The notes beneath the pieces were generated by a model that saw only the letters and a list, made by a program, of their open reading frames with translations, was not told the origin of the DNA and did not search any database. A stretch of DNA of 64,000 nucleotides, taken from a virus. Position 1 is the stretch's first letter; every line of letters starts with the position of its first letter. Made by a program: the position numbers and the translations under genes. This document shows, piece after piece, positions 18,382 through 27,813 of the stretch. The stretch spans positions 1 through 64,000 of IMG/VR virus record IMGVR_UViG_3300037575_000021, one strand, 5' to 3'.

Positions 18382-18866
18382 TTCTTAATCTCCTCATCGA
18401 TAGAGTTTCTGTAGGCTAGGTTATCCCTAAGCTCTCCAGAGTCCACCAGAGGCTCATCACGACCTTTAATACGGATAGTGGTGGGACTATTAGATGCAAG
18501 GGCTGAAGTATCTCCAAATAAGCTCTGAAGCTCTTTCTGGTAGTACTTACCAATGGTATCTAGTAGTAGTTTAGCATCAGCTCTGCCAGCTAAGTTACTT
18601 GACCAATTGCGGATAGCGCTCTTAACTCGCATAGACTTCTGAGGCTTGGCCCCGAAGGCTGTTATCTGAAAGACTGGTCTCTTAGGGATATCATCAGTCC
18701 CAAACTCATGAATAGCCATCAGGGCTGGGAACGAGAGGCCAGAGGTGTGTTGCCCCTGACCTGCAAAGTAACCTATCTGGATATTCTCACCATCAATGGA
18801 TTTAACGTTTGCTTTTATTCTGTTAAGAGTGTTCCCCTTCTTAACTATCTTTGCTGTAAATCCCAT
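18378..18866 (-). CDS. HK97 gp10-like / virion morphogenesis neck protein
   Basis: A 162-residue protein with features of the gp10-like tail completion family: I-G-Y-F-A-G-Q-G-Q-H near residue 32, M-A-I-H-E-F-G-T-D-D-I-P-K-R-P-V-F around 52-68, and L-V-D-S-G-E-L-R-D-N-L close to the C-terminus. These proteins complete the head-tail interface. It lies between the fibre-like gene and the joining protein in a cluster of overlapping neck genes. Confidence 0.82.
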   Translation of the reverse strand: MGFTAKIVKKGNTLNRIKANVKSIDGENIQIGYFAGQGQHTSGLSFPALMAIHEFGTDDIPKRPVFQITAFGAKPQKSMRVKSAIRNWSSNLAGRADAKLLLDTIGKYYQKELQSLFGDTSALASNSPTTIRIKGRDEPLVDSGELRDNLAYRNSIDEEIKK

Positions 18867-18876
18867 GGTGGGCTCC

Positions 18877-20433
18877 TTATGCGACTCTCCAGATCTCTAT
18901 GTTTGTGAAATACATAGTGGCCTGAGTACCACCAGTCTCTGGGGCATAATCAATATCAATATTAAGAACGCCGGATCCAGTGAAATAGTCAAAACCTTGG
19001 AAACTCTCTCGCTGCTCAGAACCGCCATCCCTAGCCCTTTTGCGGTAATCTTCTCCATTGAAGAGGATTGTCGTATCGTTGACTTGGGCGCGAATTAGTA
19101 TATCGCGGGTACCTCTGTCAAGGTTGTGCAAAGTCATTACACCGATTCGATAAGTACCTGAAGGTAATGATGGGGTTGTTAATCGCTGGGCTTGCTGGAA
19201 GCTTGTAGACGTAGTAGATCTAACTGTGCCGTCTGACTCTGCCTGAAACTCAGTTCCAAACACGGGTAGTGCATCATCAACATATTTCTTAGTGGCGGGC
19301 TCATAATCTGCATCTGGTGTGAACGGCGTAGTATTATCCAGTTCCAGAACATCAGCCTTATCAGCTTTACTATCTAGATCTGAACTCAGTGCAACATTCT
19401 CAAATGTCGCCAGCTGAACGTCAGCCGTGTTGTATATAACTGTCTGACCAGCCAATGGACCAGCTGTCTGAAGACCACCAAAAAGATCTATACCGGAGGC
19501 TTTAACAAAAATGTCCTGATTATTCGAGATAAGGACATCATTACCAATATCGATGCTAACCTCTGTTCCGATTTGACCTGCAGTGATTGTGTGGTAAGTG
19601 TCGGCAATCTGAGGGGCTGTGTCGTCAGTCCCTAGGAAGATCTCGACTCTTAGGTTACCGGCTTCGGCTGGTCTAAACGAATAACCAACAAACAGTTCAT
19701 CGTTAGTTGTTGCTACTGTATAGGTCTGTGGTGCCGGTAGTTGCGTATCGAAAACGTTTGTAAGTGGGAGGGTTATCCTAGATCCAAGGTCAACTACTCT
19801 TGGGATACTAGAGCCCGTGTCATTATAAGATTGGATAGGAATCAATGCAGTATTCCCACCAGCCCCTGTGAATCCAAGAACCTGACTGGCAGAACTTATT
19901 TTAGCACCATCCTGACCAAGCAAGATAGAACCAGAACTAACCTCTTTAGATGATAATCTCCAAAGGGTTGCGTCATAGGATGCTGGTGCAGTTTCACCGC
20001 CCCAGATAAACGTAGATTCAATATCGTTACCTACATTAACTACAACAGGTAAGCCACTTTCAAGTAGACCTTCGTTTGGGGATGCTCCGAAGAACGCATC
20101 GCGCGCTGCTTTAGATGCGAAGAAGTAACTGTTACCTGTCGCTCCAGCTGGTCCTGTTTCACCTTGGACACCCGTAGCACTTGAATTATCCAACCAAACG
20201 GTACCACCAGAATCTCTTACTTGGAAAAGGGCTACTTGGTCAGGGCCATCGGAGTATTCTAATCTAATGTTCAAGCTTATGTCGTTGTCGTACGCTGTAA
20301 TCCAACCGGGATTAGCAGTATCATAGTTATCTCTTGCAGTTTCCGCTGCTGCCCTATCAGCGCCTACAAATACATTTTGAGGAGGGCCAAGGGTAAATCC
20401 GCTAGGCGCTCCAGTAGGAGGTAGAATAGGCAT
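18877..20433 (-). CDS. Collagen-like virion fibre (head or neck fibre)
   Basis: A 518-residue protein inserted among head and neck genes. It starts with a short domain with A-E-T-A-R-D-N-Y, has a collagen-like G-E-T-G-P-A-G-A-T-G stretch near residue 94, a central beta-rich part and a C-terminal domain with Y-R-I-G-V-M-T-L-H-N and W-R-V-A at the end. Collagen repeats in phages form trimeric stalks, so a head or neck fibre (decoration or adsorption aid) is likely. It shares a 1-bp overlap with the small gene upstream. Confidence 0.75.
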   Translation of the reverse strand: MPILPPTGAPSGFTLGPPQNVFVGADRAAAETARDNYDTANPGWITAYDNDISLNIRLEYSDGPDQVALFQVRDSGGTVWLDNSSATGVQGETGPAGATGNSYFFASKAARDAFFGASPNEGLLESGLPVVVNVGNDIESTFIWGGETAPASYDATLWRLSSKEVSSGSILLGQDGAKISSASQVLGFTGAGGNTALIPIQSYNDTGSSIPRVVDLGSRITLPLTNVFDTQLPAPQTYTVATTNDELFVGYSFRPAEAGNLRVEIFLGTDDTAPQIADTYHTITAGQIGTEVSIDIGNDVLISNNQDIFVKASGIDLFGGLQTAGPLAGQTVIYNTADVQLATFENVALSSDLDSKADKADVLELDNTTPFTPDADYEPATKKYVDDALPVFGTEFQAESDGTVRSTTSTSFQQAQRLTTPSLPSGTYRIGVMTLHNLDRGTRDILIRAQVNDTTILFNGEDYRKRARDGGSEQRESFQGFDYFTGSGVLNIDIDYAPETGGTQATMYFTNIEIWRVA

Positions 20434-20723
20434 TATGTATTATCCTGTACGCTAAGAGGGGCATCAGTGTATCTTAATGACTTAGCCCAGACTGTATTTT
20501 CACCTACAGTGATAATCTTTACAGAGGTACTATTAGGTGAAATACTTAAGATCTCTCCATCATTAGACGAGGCTGATGGTTGTGATGCAGCAATCTGCAG
20601 GAGAATAGGGGAGGTTGATTTGTTTGAAATAACTAAAGCAGTTCCTACAGCTATTCCAGAGAGTGTGTTGACATCCGAGTAGGTGGTGTTACTTACAAGG
20701 ATATCAGGTATAGTATCGCTCAT
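20433..20723 (-). CDS. Small beta-rich protein next to head fibre
   Basis: A 96-residue protein with alternating hydrophobic residues (A-L-V-I-S-N-K-S, I-L-L-Q-I-A, V-K-I-I-T-V-G-E-N-T-V-W-A-K-S), suggesting an all-beta domain. No family recognised. It overlaps the collagen-like fibre gene by 1 bp and could be a base or cap for that fibre. Confidence 0.6.
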   Translation of the reverse strand: MSDTIPDILVSNTTYSDVNTLSGIAVGTALVISNKSTSPILLQIAASQPSASSNDGEILSISPNSTSVKIITVGENTVWAKSLRYTDAPLSVQDNT

Positions 20724-20747
20724 TATTCCTCCAAAAGGAAAGTATTA

Positions 20748-21179
20748 TTACAGGAATAAATCAGATGTGCACGTACAATCGTTAATAACGAACTTCTCGC
20801 TTGGGTTGATCTTAGCGCCGATAGCTCTGCTTGGGCTGTAACCACCGCCCGGTAAAAGAGGGCAGATATCAGCTAAGGAATCAAGATAATCATCCCAAGC
20901 TACTCGACTAATCTCACCGTAGTTTTCTTTCTCTACGCCGCCAACCTTCTCTCTCTTTATGTTCTGTTCGTCAACTGCATACTTAGACTTGTTGAGTAGT
21001 GCAACTGATTTCAGTGTTTTACAAAGAGCCTCACTGTAATAGATATCGTCATCAGCTGGGATTTGATAATCAACAACATTGTTAATGATCATCATCATTT
21101 CGGTGTCGGTGAGGACGTTACCATCAGGAAGGAAGACCTTAGCATCGGCTAGAAGTTGTGCTCTATCTATTACTGCCAT
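20748..21179 (-). CDS. Head-tail connector/adaptor protein
   Basis: A 143-residue protein located right after the major capsid gene, where head-tail adaptors normally sit. The N-terminal ~95 residues are helical (M-M-M-I-I-N-N-V-V-D-Y, E-A-L-C-K-T-L-K-S-V-A-L-L-N), as in gp6/gp15-type adaptors. The C-terminus has a C-T-C pair at the end, which is unusual. Assignment is by position and secondary structure. Confidence 0.6.
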   Translation of the reverse strand: MAVIDRAQLLADAKVFLPDGNVLTDTEMMMIINNVVDYQIPADDDIYYSEALCKTLKSVALLNKSKYAVDEQNIKREKVGGVEKENYGEISRVAWDDYLDSLADICPLLPGGGYSPSRAIGAKINPSEKFVINDCTCTSDLFL

Positions 21180-21210
21180 AATGGCTCCTTATTAGAATTC
21201 TTTTTAAACA

Positions 21211-21233
21211 AAAATGCCGCCCCGAAGGGCGGC
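21211..21233 (-). terminator. Rho-independent terminator after major capsid gene
   Basis: Minus-strand hairpin GCCGCCC-TTCG-GGGCGGC (seven pairs, cUUCGg tetraloop) followed by ATTTTTGTTT. It lies 18 bp past the capsid stop and before the adaptor gene, so it probably lets capsid mRNA accumulate while part of transcription continues. Confidence 0.85.
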
Positions 21234-21250
21234 TGTTAGTTCGCTAACTA

Positions 21251-22372
21251 TTAAGGAGTAGTAGTAGTTAGGTGACGAACTAGCTGTGGGTTCACCAACA
21301 TTGGTAGAACGTTCTTCTCAGTCCACAGGGTAACACCGTTACGATCATCTTCTTTAGACCAACCGTATGCAGTTTGTGCAGTAGTGTTAACGTACTGACG
21401 AGTTTGAGCTGGAGCAAATACTTGCTTCATGAACGTCTCAGCACCAACTGGGATCATGTAAGCATCATCATCAGCGATTAGCTTAGTACCAGTGATAGAG
21501 GCACTGTAACGGATGTAGCGTAGACCATCGTGTGAATCGAAGTACTGGTAGTTGAAACGACCAGAACCAGAACCGAAGCTAGACTCAGGAACACCCATAG
21601 ATGCTAGGTCTAGACCACCACGCATTTCACGGTTCAGTGTTAGTGAACCACCACCACCTTGTTGCTTCTCAACTAGAAGACGTTGGTTGAAGAAGTTCTT
21701 ACCACAGATAACAATAGGCATTGTCATTGTGTTCATAGTCTTCTCAACATCTTGCTCTAGGAAGTCAAGCTGTTCAGCGAATGCTTGGAAGTGGTCAATA
21801 GTGTTGTTGTCCAGATCCATATTGATCTTAGCAGGACGTGCACTACCAATGATGTCAGTATAGAAGTTGTACTGAGGCATTGGGCCTCCACGAGTGATGT
21901 TTGTATCACTTGTTAGTAGTTGAGCAAACGCCAACTCATCAAATAGTTGCCATGCTTTCTGGCTCTTAGCATTCATTTGAGAAACAAGGTATGCTTCATC
22001 CATTAGCTGATCAGTAGTACCCGGGATTCTACGGTTAGCGTAGTCTTTTGGAGCTACATTAGAACGGATACCGAAGCTACCTACTTCGTAGATTAACTGA
22101 CGAGGCTTGTCTTTTTGTAGATCGTTACCGAACTCATCAAAGCGCTTACCACTTGGTAGCTGTACAGTGTGATCTAGTTCATCATACTTGAAAGTGTTAG
22201 TTTCAAGCATAACTTGGTTTGTTGTACCACCTAGTAGAGCAGTCAGAAGGCCCGGAGCAACTTCTTGGCGCTCAACAATAGGGGTAACATCTTGTAACTC
22301 GAAAGAATTCTCATTAGAGTGGCTTAACGCCTTATCGAATTCTACATTACTTTCAGAAATCTTAACAGTCAT
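21251..22372 (-). CDS. Major capsid protein (gpE-type, HK97 fold)
   Basis: A 373-residue protein with the features of the major capsid protein E family (lambda E-like): an N-terminal arm, T-N-T-F-K-Y-D-E-L-D-H-T-V-Q-L-P, G-S-F-G-I-R-S-N-V-A-P-K-D-Y-A-N-R-R-I, and a C-terminal segment with D-D-A-Y-M-I-P-V-G and W-S-K-E-D-D-R-N-G-V. It is preceded by the decoration gene and followed by a strong terminator, consistent with the most abundant virion protein. Confidence 0.92.
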   Translation of the reverse strand: MTVKISESNVEFDKALSHSNENSFELQDVTPIVERQEVAPGLLTALLGGTTNQVMLETNTFKYDELDHTVQLPSGKRFDEFGNDLQKDKPRQLIYEVGSFGIRSNVAPKDYANRRIPGTTDQLMDEAYLVSQMNAKSQKAWQLFDELAFAQLLTSDTNITRGGPMPQYNFYTDIIGSARPAKINMDLDNNTIDHFQAFAEQLDFLEQDVEKTMNTMTMPIVICGKNFFNQRLLVEKQQGGGGSLTLNREMRGGLDLASMGVPESSFGSGSGRFNYQYFDSHDGLRYIRYSASITGTKLIADDDAYMIPVGAETFMKQVFAPAQTRQYVNTTAQTAYGWSKEDDRNGVTLWTEKNVLPMLVNPQLVRHLTTTTP

Positions 22373-22390
22373 ATATCTTTACTCCCTGTA

Positions 22391-22882
22391 TTAAGATGTG
22401 TAAGTTGGGCTAACAACTTCAGCGTTGTCGATAACCATGATTCCAGCTTTCTCTAGAGCTTCCTCATAGATAGCTTGGTTAGGGGCACTGATAGTAGCAC
22501 CTGTGTAGTCAATTCCATCACGAACAACACCAGCGTTGTTTGCACCACGGAAGAATACAGTTACATCTTCAGTAGCTAGGTCTACATCACGGTTGTTGAA
22601 ACCAGCACCGAATGCTGTACCAACGATAATAGCTACAGAGCCATCGTTCGGTAGGCCAGAACCAGTACTACCGATTTCACCAATGTTAGTGTCAGCAGCA
22701 ATCTGCCAAGCTCCAGCTGTACCGTTATAGATCAATGGGATACCCATTGGCTGAACAGTTGTAGCTGCAATAGCAGGGGTAATGCTAGCAAAGTTAAATT
22801 GCATAGCGTTAGTGTTCTCAAAGGTATTTACGCCTTTAACAACATCTGTAAAATACTTACGACCAGTATCATTAACAGGCAT
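22391..22882 (-). CDS. Head decoration/stabilising protein
   Basis: A 163-residue, beta-rich, glycine and alanine-rich protein placed between scaffold and major capsid genes, as lambda gpD-like decoration proteins are. Marks include P-M-G-I-P-L-I-Y-N-G-T-A-G-A-W and D-V-T-V-F-F-R-G-A-N-N-A-G-V. No transmembrane segment or catalytic motif. Assigned by position and composition. Confidence 0.75.
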   Translation of the reverse strand: MPVNDTGRKYFTDVVKGVNTFENTNAMQFNFASITPAIAATTVQPMGIPLIYNGTAGAWQIAADTNIGEIGSTGSGLPNDGSVAIIVGTAFGAGFNNRDVDLATEDVTVFFRGANNAGVVRDGIDYTGATISAPNQAIYEEALEKAGIMVIDNAEVVSPTYTS

Positions 22883-23598
22883 TATTTAGCTCCTTTTTGT
22901 AGGTCTTGTTGTTCCATGATTTTGTCAATCAGGCTTTTCTCAACGTTATCAGCTTCAGGTTCACCACCTTCACCAGCTTCAGCGTCAAGAGCTTTTTGAA
23001 GATCAGTGTCAGCTGTTTCTTTGCTGTCTTTAGCTTCTTGATTTGCTTTCTCTACAGCCTTCTCAACTTTAGCTTCAGCTTGAGCTACTAGAGCGTCAAA
23101 AGCTTTAACGATAGTTTCAGAAGCTTCAATACCAGCAAGTACGTCAGCAACCTCACCAGTTAGTTCAGCTTCAAAGCCGTAACCAGCAAGAGTGCCTTTA
23201 GCCTTCTCAACAGCATTCTCATGTCTAAGAGCTGCGATTTCAGCTTGTAGGTCTTTTACGATTTGATCAGACATATCATCCGTTCCTTTATCATTTGTCT
23301 CTCCCCCGATGTCATCACCCGTAGCAGGGGAAGAGGGGGTGTTTGTTGCATCCGCTTTAGACTTATCTAAAGCAGTATGTTCTTCTCCGATTTGATCTAG
23401 AATAGCTTGTTGCTCTTTTGTTAGAGGCTTCTTATCATTCTTTGCTTTAGCAAGAACCATATCATTCTCTAAGCTGCAAGCTCCACCCTGTGACCAATCG
23501 GTATAGGTAATTTCTGCACCTTTAAAGTCAAAGTGAACACCTTTAAGTACTCTCTTTGCCTTAGGTTTCTCAACTGCGCTTGATAGTAAATTAGACAT
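22882..23598 (-). CDS. Capsid scaffolding protein
   Basis: A 238-residue acidic protein. The first 75 residues are a small domain (V-L-K-G-V-H-F-D-F-K-G-A) and from about 108 onward there is a long coiled coil rich in A, E and K (L-Q-A-E-I-A-A-L-R-H-E-N, A-K-V-E-K-A-V-E-K-A-N-Q-E) ending in a basic K-G-A-K tail. This is the usual build of a scaffold that is removed by the prohead protease encoded just upstream in the operon. The two genes overlap by 8 bp. Confidence 0.82.
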   Translation of the reverse strand: MSNLLSSAVEKPKAKRVLKGVHFDFKGAEITYTDWSQGGACSLENDMVLAKAKNDKKPLTKEQQAILDQIGEEHTALDKSKADATNTPSSPATGDDIGGETNDKGTDDMSDQIVKDLQAEIAALRHENAVEKAKGTLAGYGFEAELTGEVADVLAGIEASETIVKAFDALVAQAEAKVEKAVEKANQEAKDSKETADTDLQKALDAEAGEGGEPEADNVEKSLIDKIMEQQDLQKGAK

Positions 23599-24553
23599 CA
23601 GTTAACTCCTCAATCTCAGTAGCCTTAGCTCCGATACTGATTCCAGCAAGCTCTCCACTCTTACGTAGTTCCCAAGCAGTTTCGTTATGGAATTTAACTT
23701 CGATAAGTGGTTGGCCTTCACGGATATCAGTCTCACCAATAGTGCAATCCTCCTCAGCGACCCAAGCCTTGACAACAGAGAAAGCGTCTGTCTTATGCTT
23801 ATGGAATAGTCCATGTTGAAGAGTTTCGGATTTAATAGCTTTGTTTAAACTATTAACCATAGCAACTGTATCTTCTAGGGAAATAGTATCTCCAACTCCA
23901 TCAACATCATCAGGATGGATGTAAAGTTTTTCGATAGCTATCATTTCCTCTTCTTTGAACTGTTTGATTACAGTCTTACCTGAATCATTAGTTCCACCGA
24001 AGTGTTTGTTGAAGAAATTAAGAAGGCCTTTCTCAGTAGTCAGGTCATTCTCTTCTTCTACAACTCGATACTCAGTAAGTCTTACAACTTCTTCTGGGTT
24101 ACCTGTGATCTCTGCAGACACTCCAGAGTAAGTATAATTAACTCGGAAAGTCTTATATCCTTCATCAGTATAGATCTCGAAGTAAACATAACTGTCATCG
24201 GTATCCATAAGGTAAGGATAAACCTCAGGGTATTCTGAGCGAATAGCACTTGAGATAATGCTTCTCTTATCATTATCTGTATTCTTCTCAACATCTGAAT
24301 CTACAGACTTAATAACGTCTGGTAGCTCATTGCTAGGGAAGAACTTTTTATAAGCAGCTCTAATCTTTCGCTTAGCTGTAGCTTTAGCTGAACCACTTAG
24401 GTCTGTCTGATTGAATCTAGCAACTGCATTTTGCACATGAGATTTATCATGGATTGGAAATTTCCAAGTGGAGGTCTTTGAAGGATCCCCCACATAAGCA
24501 AAATCAGAAGCTGGTAATGATTCACCAGAACCAATCTTCTTTGTCTTAGCCAT
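23591..24553 (-). CDS. Prohead protease, XkdF-like
   Basis: A 320-residue protein with an N-terminal basic helical domain (F-P-I-H-D-K-S-H-V-Q-N-A-V-A-R-F, K-A-T-A-K-R-K-I-R-A-A) of the type often fused to XkdF, then a putative serine protease domain from about residue 200: M-I-A-I-E-K-L-Y-I-H-P-D-D-V, G-L-F-H-K-H (possible catalytic His), and S-G-E-L-A-G-I-S-I-G-A (possible nucleophile Ser). It should process scaffold and capsid precursors during head maturation. Position between portal and scaffold fits. Confidence 0.85.
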   Translation of the reverse strand: MAKTKKIGSGESLPASDFAYVGDPSKTSTWKFPIHDKSHVQNAVARFNQTDLSGSAKATAKRKIRAAYKKFFPSNELPDVIKSVDSDVEKNTDNDKRSIISSAIRSEYPEVYPYLMDTDDSYVYFEIYTDEGYKTFRVNYTYSGVSAEITGNPEEVVRLTEYRVVEEENDLTTEKGLLNFFNKHFGGTNDSGKTVIKQFKEEEMIAIEKLYIHPDDVDGVGDTISLEDTVAMVNSLNKAIKSETLQHGLFHKHKTDAFSVVKAWVAEEDCTIGETDIREGQPLIEVKFHNETAWELRKSGELAGISIGAKATEIEELTDV

Positions 24554-24555
24554 AG

Positions 24556-26154
24556 TTAGTCCTCTAATGATATGGCAATCGTTTCACCACTCTCAGGATC
24601 GATAGCAAACATAATTCCATCTTCTTCTCTATCAAGAACAAGACTCTTAGCTACGCCACCATTCTCTGAGTTGGTCGAGCTTGATGCACCACCTGATTGA
24701 GTATTACCCGTACCAGATGTACCACCACTCTCTCCACCACGGCTTGTATCACCGTCATCAAAAGTTAACTCATCAATACCATCCGTTGGTAAGCCAGCCT
24801 TTTCATAAAGAGATGTAAGAGCCTCTTTAGTAAGACCTCCAACAGACTTCATTCTTTGAACAGCTTTAGAAAGAACGTCAAGATCAAACTCATCAGGATC
24901 CACAGGCTCAAATACTGGCATGTCTTCCCAATCAAGCTTAATGTTGTTGGCTTCTAGGATTGTAGGAACAAGTTGGTTGTTAATCAGATCTGTCTTCCAC
25001 AATACGTTGCGTTGAACGTACATAGCGTGTGTGGATGTCTGACTAGTACTAAGCGCATAAGAACCTGTAGAGTCCTGACCTAATAGTAGGAACCCAGATC
25101 CAAATACGTTGTAAATACTTTTACGTTTTTGATCAATGATATCTGATGTTTTGTACTGCTTACCACCACCGTCGATACCTTTGAATTGAATATCGTAGTC
25201 TTGGGTTTTGGTTGTAGGATCTACATCAGATGACAGAACTATATAGCTTGACTCACCAGCGTGTAACGCTGCAGCATCCTCTTGAAGGGCTGTATACTCA
25301 GCTGCCTCATCAGGATATGTGCCCGGGTCATTAGCTCTCTCAATCAGCTGGGAAGGAACTCTAAGCACTAGAGCACCACCGAGGTCTTTACTGACACCTA
25401 CAACTTCATACTTCTCAATAAGCTTCTTCTCTAACCAAGCATCGTAGCAATGCATAAGGGGAGAATCACCTTGAGGGTTATTATTGGTAGGATTGTAAAC
25501 GCTGTGGAGTAATTGTTCTGACTTGATAAATGGGTAATTAGCTTGCTGCAGGGCTGCTGTATCTAAGCTTGTTAATCCCTGAGCGAAATCAGTCATCTTA
25601 GGATTTCTATTTTTCTTAAGGTTTGGCTTTTGAACAAAACCGATAACCTCACGAAACTCTTTATCCCAGACCCATCCGTAAACGGACTTCTGATCTCTTG
25701 GTGCTAATTTCTTAAGAACTCTGAAGCCTTTGTAAGGCCCTGAGTTACGTTTTTCTGTAACAATATTCAGAAGGGAGAAACCGTAAACGATATCTGTGTT
25801 TAGGTTATTAATAGCCTGAAGCCAAGTGCCAGAACTCAAATTGCGAATATTGTAGTTAAGGAACTTAGCAACTTCCTCACTTATTGCTGATCCACTATTG
25901 GAAACAAACTTCCCACCTGAGAGTGCCATAAGCACTGGTAGATTAGTAACGTCTACAGAGTTAAACACTGCATCGTCAGCCATCATATTATCGAAAGTAC
26001 AGAGTCTACGTGGCATAGTAAGTTCAGTTCTACGTGTATCCTGAATGAACCTACCACTTGTTACTATTCGTGGCTGGCCTTTCTCACGATTGGTGATAGG
26101 CCTAACCACAGTTTTGCTTCCAGAGGTTTCAGCTTTATTGATATCTTCTGACAT
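24556..26154 (-). CDS. Portal protein
   Basis: A 532-residue protein located between terminase and protease genes. It has the pattern of DUF935-like portals: A-V-F-N-S-V-D-V-T-N-L-P-V, I-V-Y-G-F-S-L-L-N-I-V-T-E-K-R, Q-L-I-E-R-A-N-D-P-G, and a hydrophobic stem region N-V-F-G-S-G-F-L-L-L-G-Q-D-S-T-G-S-Y-A-L. The C-terminal 60 residues are a Gly/Ser/Thr-rich linker and acidic tail. It should form the dodecameric DNA channel at the head vertex. Confidence 0.88.
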   Translation of the reverse strand: MSEDINKAETSGSKTVVRPITNREKGQPRIVTSGRFIQDTRRTELTMPRRLCTFDNMMADDAVFNSVDVTNLPVLMALSGGKFVSNSGSAISEEVAKFLNYNIRNLSSGTWLQAINNLNTDIVYGFSLLNIVTEKRNSGPYKGFRVLKKLAPRDQKSVYGWVWDKEFREVIGFVQKPNLKKNRNPKMTDFAQGLTSLDTAALQQANYPFIKSEQLLHSVYNPTNNNPQGDSPLMHCYDAWLEKKLIEKYEVVGVSKDLGGALVLRVPSQLIERANDPGTYPDEAAEYTALQEDAAALHAGESSYIVLSSDVDPTTKTQDYDIQFKGIDGGGKQYKTSDIIDQKRKSIYNVFGSGFLLLGQDSTGSYALSTSQTSTHAMYVQRNVLWKTDLINNQLVPTILEANNIKLDWEDMPVFEPVDPDEFDLDVLSKAVQRMKSVGGLTKEALTSLYEKAGLPTDGIDELTFDDGDTSRGGESGGTSGTGNTQSGGASSSTNSENGGVAKSLVLDREEDGIMFAIDPESGETIAISLED

Positions 26155-26167
26155 CAGCTACCTCTTA

Positions 26168-26611
26168 TTAAACTTTACCAGACTCTCTGATGATCTTTTT
26201 GATCTTCATCGGGGCCTTAACATTCTCAGGAACCTCTACACCCAGCTCCTCGGCATAGGCTAGAAGATCATCCTTCTTCTTAAGGGAGCCTAGTTTAGAC
26301 TGGGGTGCTTCCTCTGCAGGGGCCTCAACCACTTCTTCGACTTTCTCTTCAACTGAGGGAGCCTCAGCTACAGGAGTCTCAACTTCAGGTGTTTCCACGG
26401 AAGTCTCTTCTACTTGAGCATCTTCAGGAAGAACTAGAACAGCCCTGCCCATGAACCCCATGTAGTTTCTCATAGTTGCATCGATACGTTTTGTGCTCTC
26501 ACTAATACGGTACCCATCAAGGATAGCGGCTTGAATATCTAGAAAGAACTGACGTTCATGGATAGCACCAACGCCTTTATTTTCAATAACTAAACGAGTA
26601 GGTTTACTCAT
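26168..26611 (-). CDS. Hypothetical protein between terminase and portal
   Basis: A 147-residue protein. The N-terminal ~65 residues have a compact alpha/beta look (R-L-V-I-E-N-K-G-V-G-A-I-H-E-R, A-I-L-D-G-Y-R-I-S-E-S-T-K), the middle is a long P/E/V/A-rich acidic linker, and the C-terminal 40 residues resemble a short helical end (K-K-D-D-L-L-A-Y-A-E-E-L-G-V), a pattern seen in small LEM/SAP-like protein tails. Function unknown; only 2 bp from the terminase stop. Confidence 0.65.
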   Translation of the reverse strand: MSKPTRLVIENKGVGAIHERQFFLDIQAAILDGYRISESTKRIDATMRNYMGFMGRAVLVLPEDAQVEETSVETPEVETPVAEAPSVEEKVEEVVEAPAEEAPQSKLGSLKKKDDLLAYAEELGVEVPENVKAPMKIKKIIRESGKV

Positions 26612-26613
26612 AC

Positions 26614-27813
26614 TTAGCTCCTCTCAACTTTGTTCTTAGAAATAACATCCTTAGCATAGGTGTCACTTCGTTTTTGATTTCGTTTAACAACCCGTATACT
26701 CCGGGCCTGTGTCAGGTAATTGAATGCACTAGCCATAGCATCCACCCAATCATCTTTCTTAGTGCGCGTACTTCGTTCACCGTCAAACTTCTCAAGCTCA
26801 TCGTAGAGCTTATTGAGGGATTGTTTGTTCTTAAAGGTGCTTTCAACTACACGAACCAACCCAGCCTCAACAGCACTTGCGAAAGGCTCAAACCTTGATA
26901 GTTTGTTTTGGGTATTAGGGACTGGATCTTGTTTAGGTCTTAAACCCTCAGCTAGGAGTTTCTTAGCAGACTCTGCGAACTCAACCTTACCAGCTGCACC
27001 GGGGTCAATCGGAAGGACTATAGCACAATCTTCACCATCGTAATGGCCTTGCTGAGCTATGATCTTATCCCTCTCACCGGGGCGCTTTCTGAATCTTCCA
27101 TACTCTTCACGACCCTTCTCAGTGTTAGATTCAACGTGGTCACCAACTAAGTAGTAGAACCCATCAGGGCATTTACCTAATTTAGCACAAGCTGTGAAGT
27201 CAGGATGTTTCTCTTGAGTGGTAGGTTCTTGTGAAGCCTTATCCCATCCTCGTGCCCATACGGCATTGAAAGGAATGTTAGGGACTTTAACCATGTTCTC
27301 ACGTCTGAAGTAATTAGCTCCTTCAGCTCTTACGTTCCAGTTACCATGAAGTAGCTGAGCTTTATCTACAGGGCCTAGACCTTCTAGGAAAGCTTTGTAC
27401 TCAGGGTTGTTCTTCATCATCGGCGGATTATCGTAGATAGTCGCAGAGATGAATGTGAAACTAAGGATAGCTGCTTCCCAATCCTCTTCAGGTATATCAA
27501 ACCTTTCAGCTAACTCCTGACGGGTCTCACCCCAAAAGAAGTCACCTTCACGTCTGATAAAATAACGAACTACACCATCCCTCTCAGGAATCGGATAACC
27601 TTCATCATCAAGGTGCCAATCGATCAACTCTCTGATCTTATGATCACTATCAGGGTTACATGACATAACCATACGGGAAGGATATTCAGATTCTGAACGG
27701 AGACGAGACATCATATATTCAAGCTGTGACCATTCGAACTGGCAAGCCTCATCTACACCTATAAAGGTATACTGGAGACCCTGAATATTTAGCTTATCTT
27801 TTTCGTATTCCAT
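26614..27813 (-). CDS. terL: Terminase large subunit, exon 2
   Basis: The 3' exon encodes residues 110-508 of the large terminase. It opens with M-E-Y-E-K-D-K-L-N, continues to the Walker B motif I-G-V-D-E-A (D130, E131 in the joined protein), the coupling segment M-S-C-N-P-D-S-D-H, and a C-terminal RNase H-like nuclease with P-I-D-P-G-A-A-G-K and D-D-W-V-D-A-M-A-S-A. Exon 2 is separated from exon 1 by the 940-bp group I intron. An ATG at 27837 just inside the intron is an accident of the ORF and not the real start. Confidence 0.93.
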   Translation of the reverse strand: MEYEKDKLNIQGLQYTFIGVDEACQFEWSQLEYMMSRLRSESEYPSRMVMSCNPDSDHKIRELIDWHLDDEGYPIPERDGVVRYFIRREGDFFWGETRQELAERFDIPEEDWEAAILSFTFISATIYDNPPMMKNNPEYKAFLEGLGPVDKAQLLHGNWNVRAEGANYFRRENMVKVPNIPFNAVWARGWDKASQEPTTQEKHPDFTACAKLGKCPDGFYYLVGDHVESNTEKGREEYGRFRKRPGERDKIIAQQGHYDGEDCAIVLPIDPGAAGKVEFAESAKKLLAEGLRPKQDPVPNTQNKLSRFEPFASAVEAGLVRVVESTFKNKQSLNKLYDELEKFDGERSTRTKKDDWVDAMASAFNYLTQARSIRVVKRNQKRSDTYAKDVISKNKVERS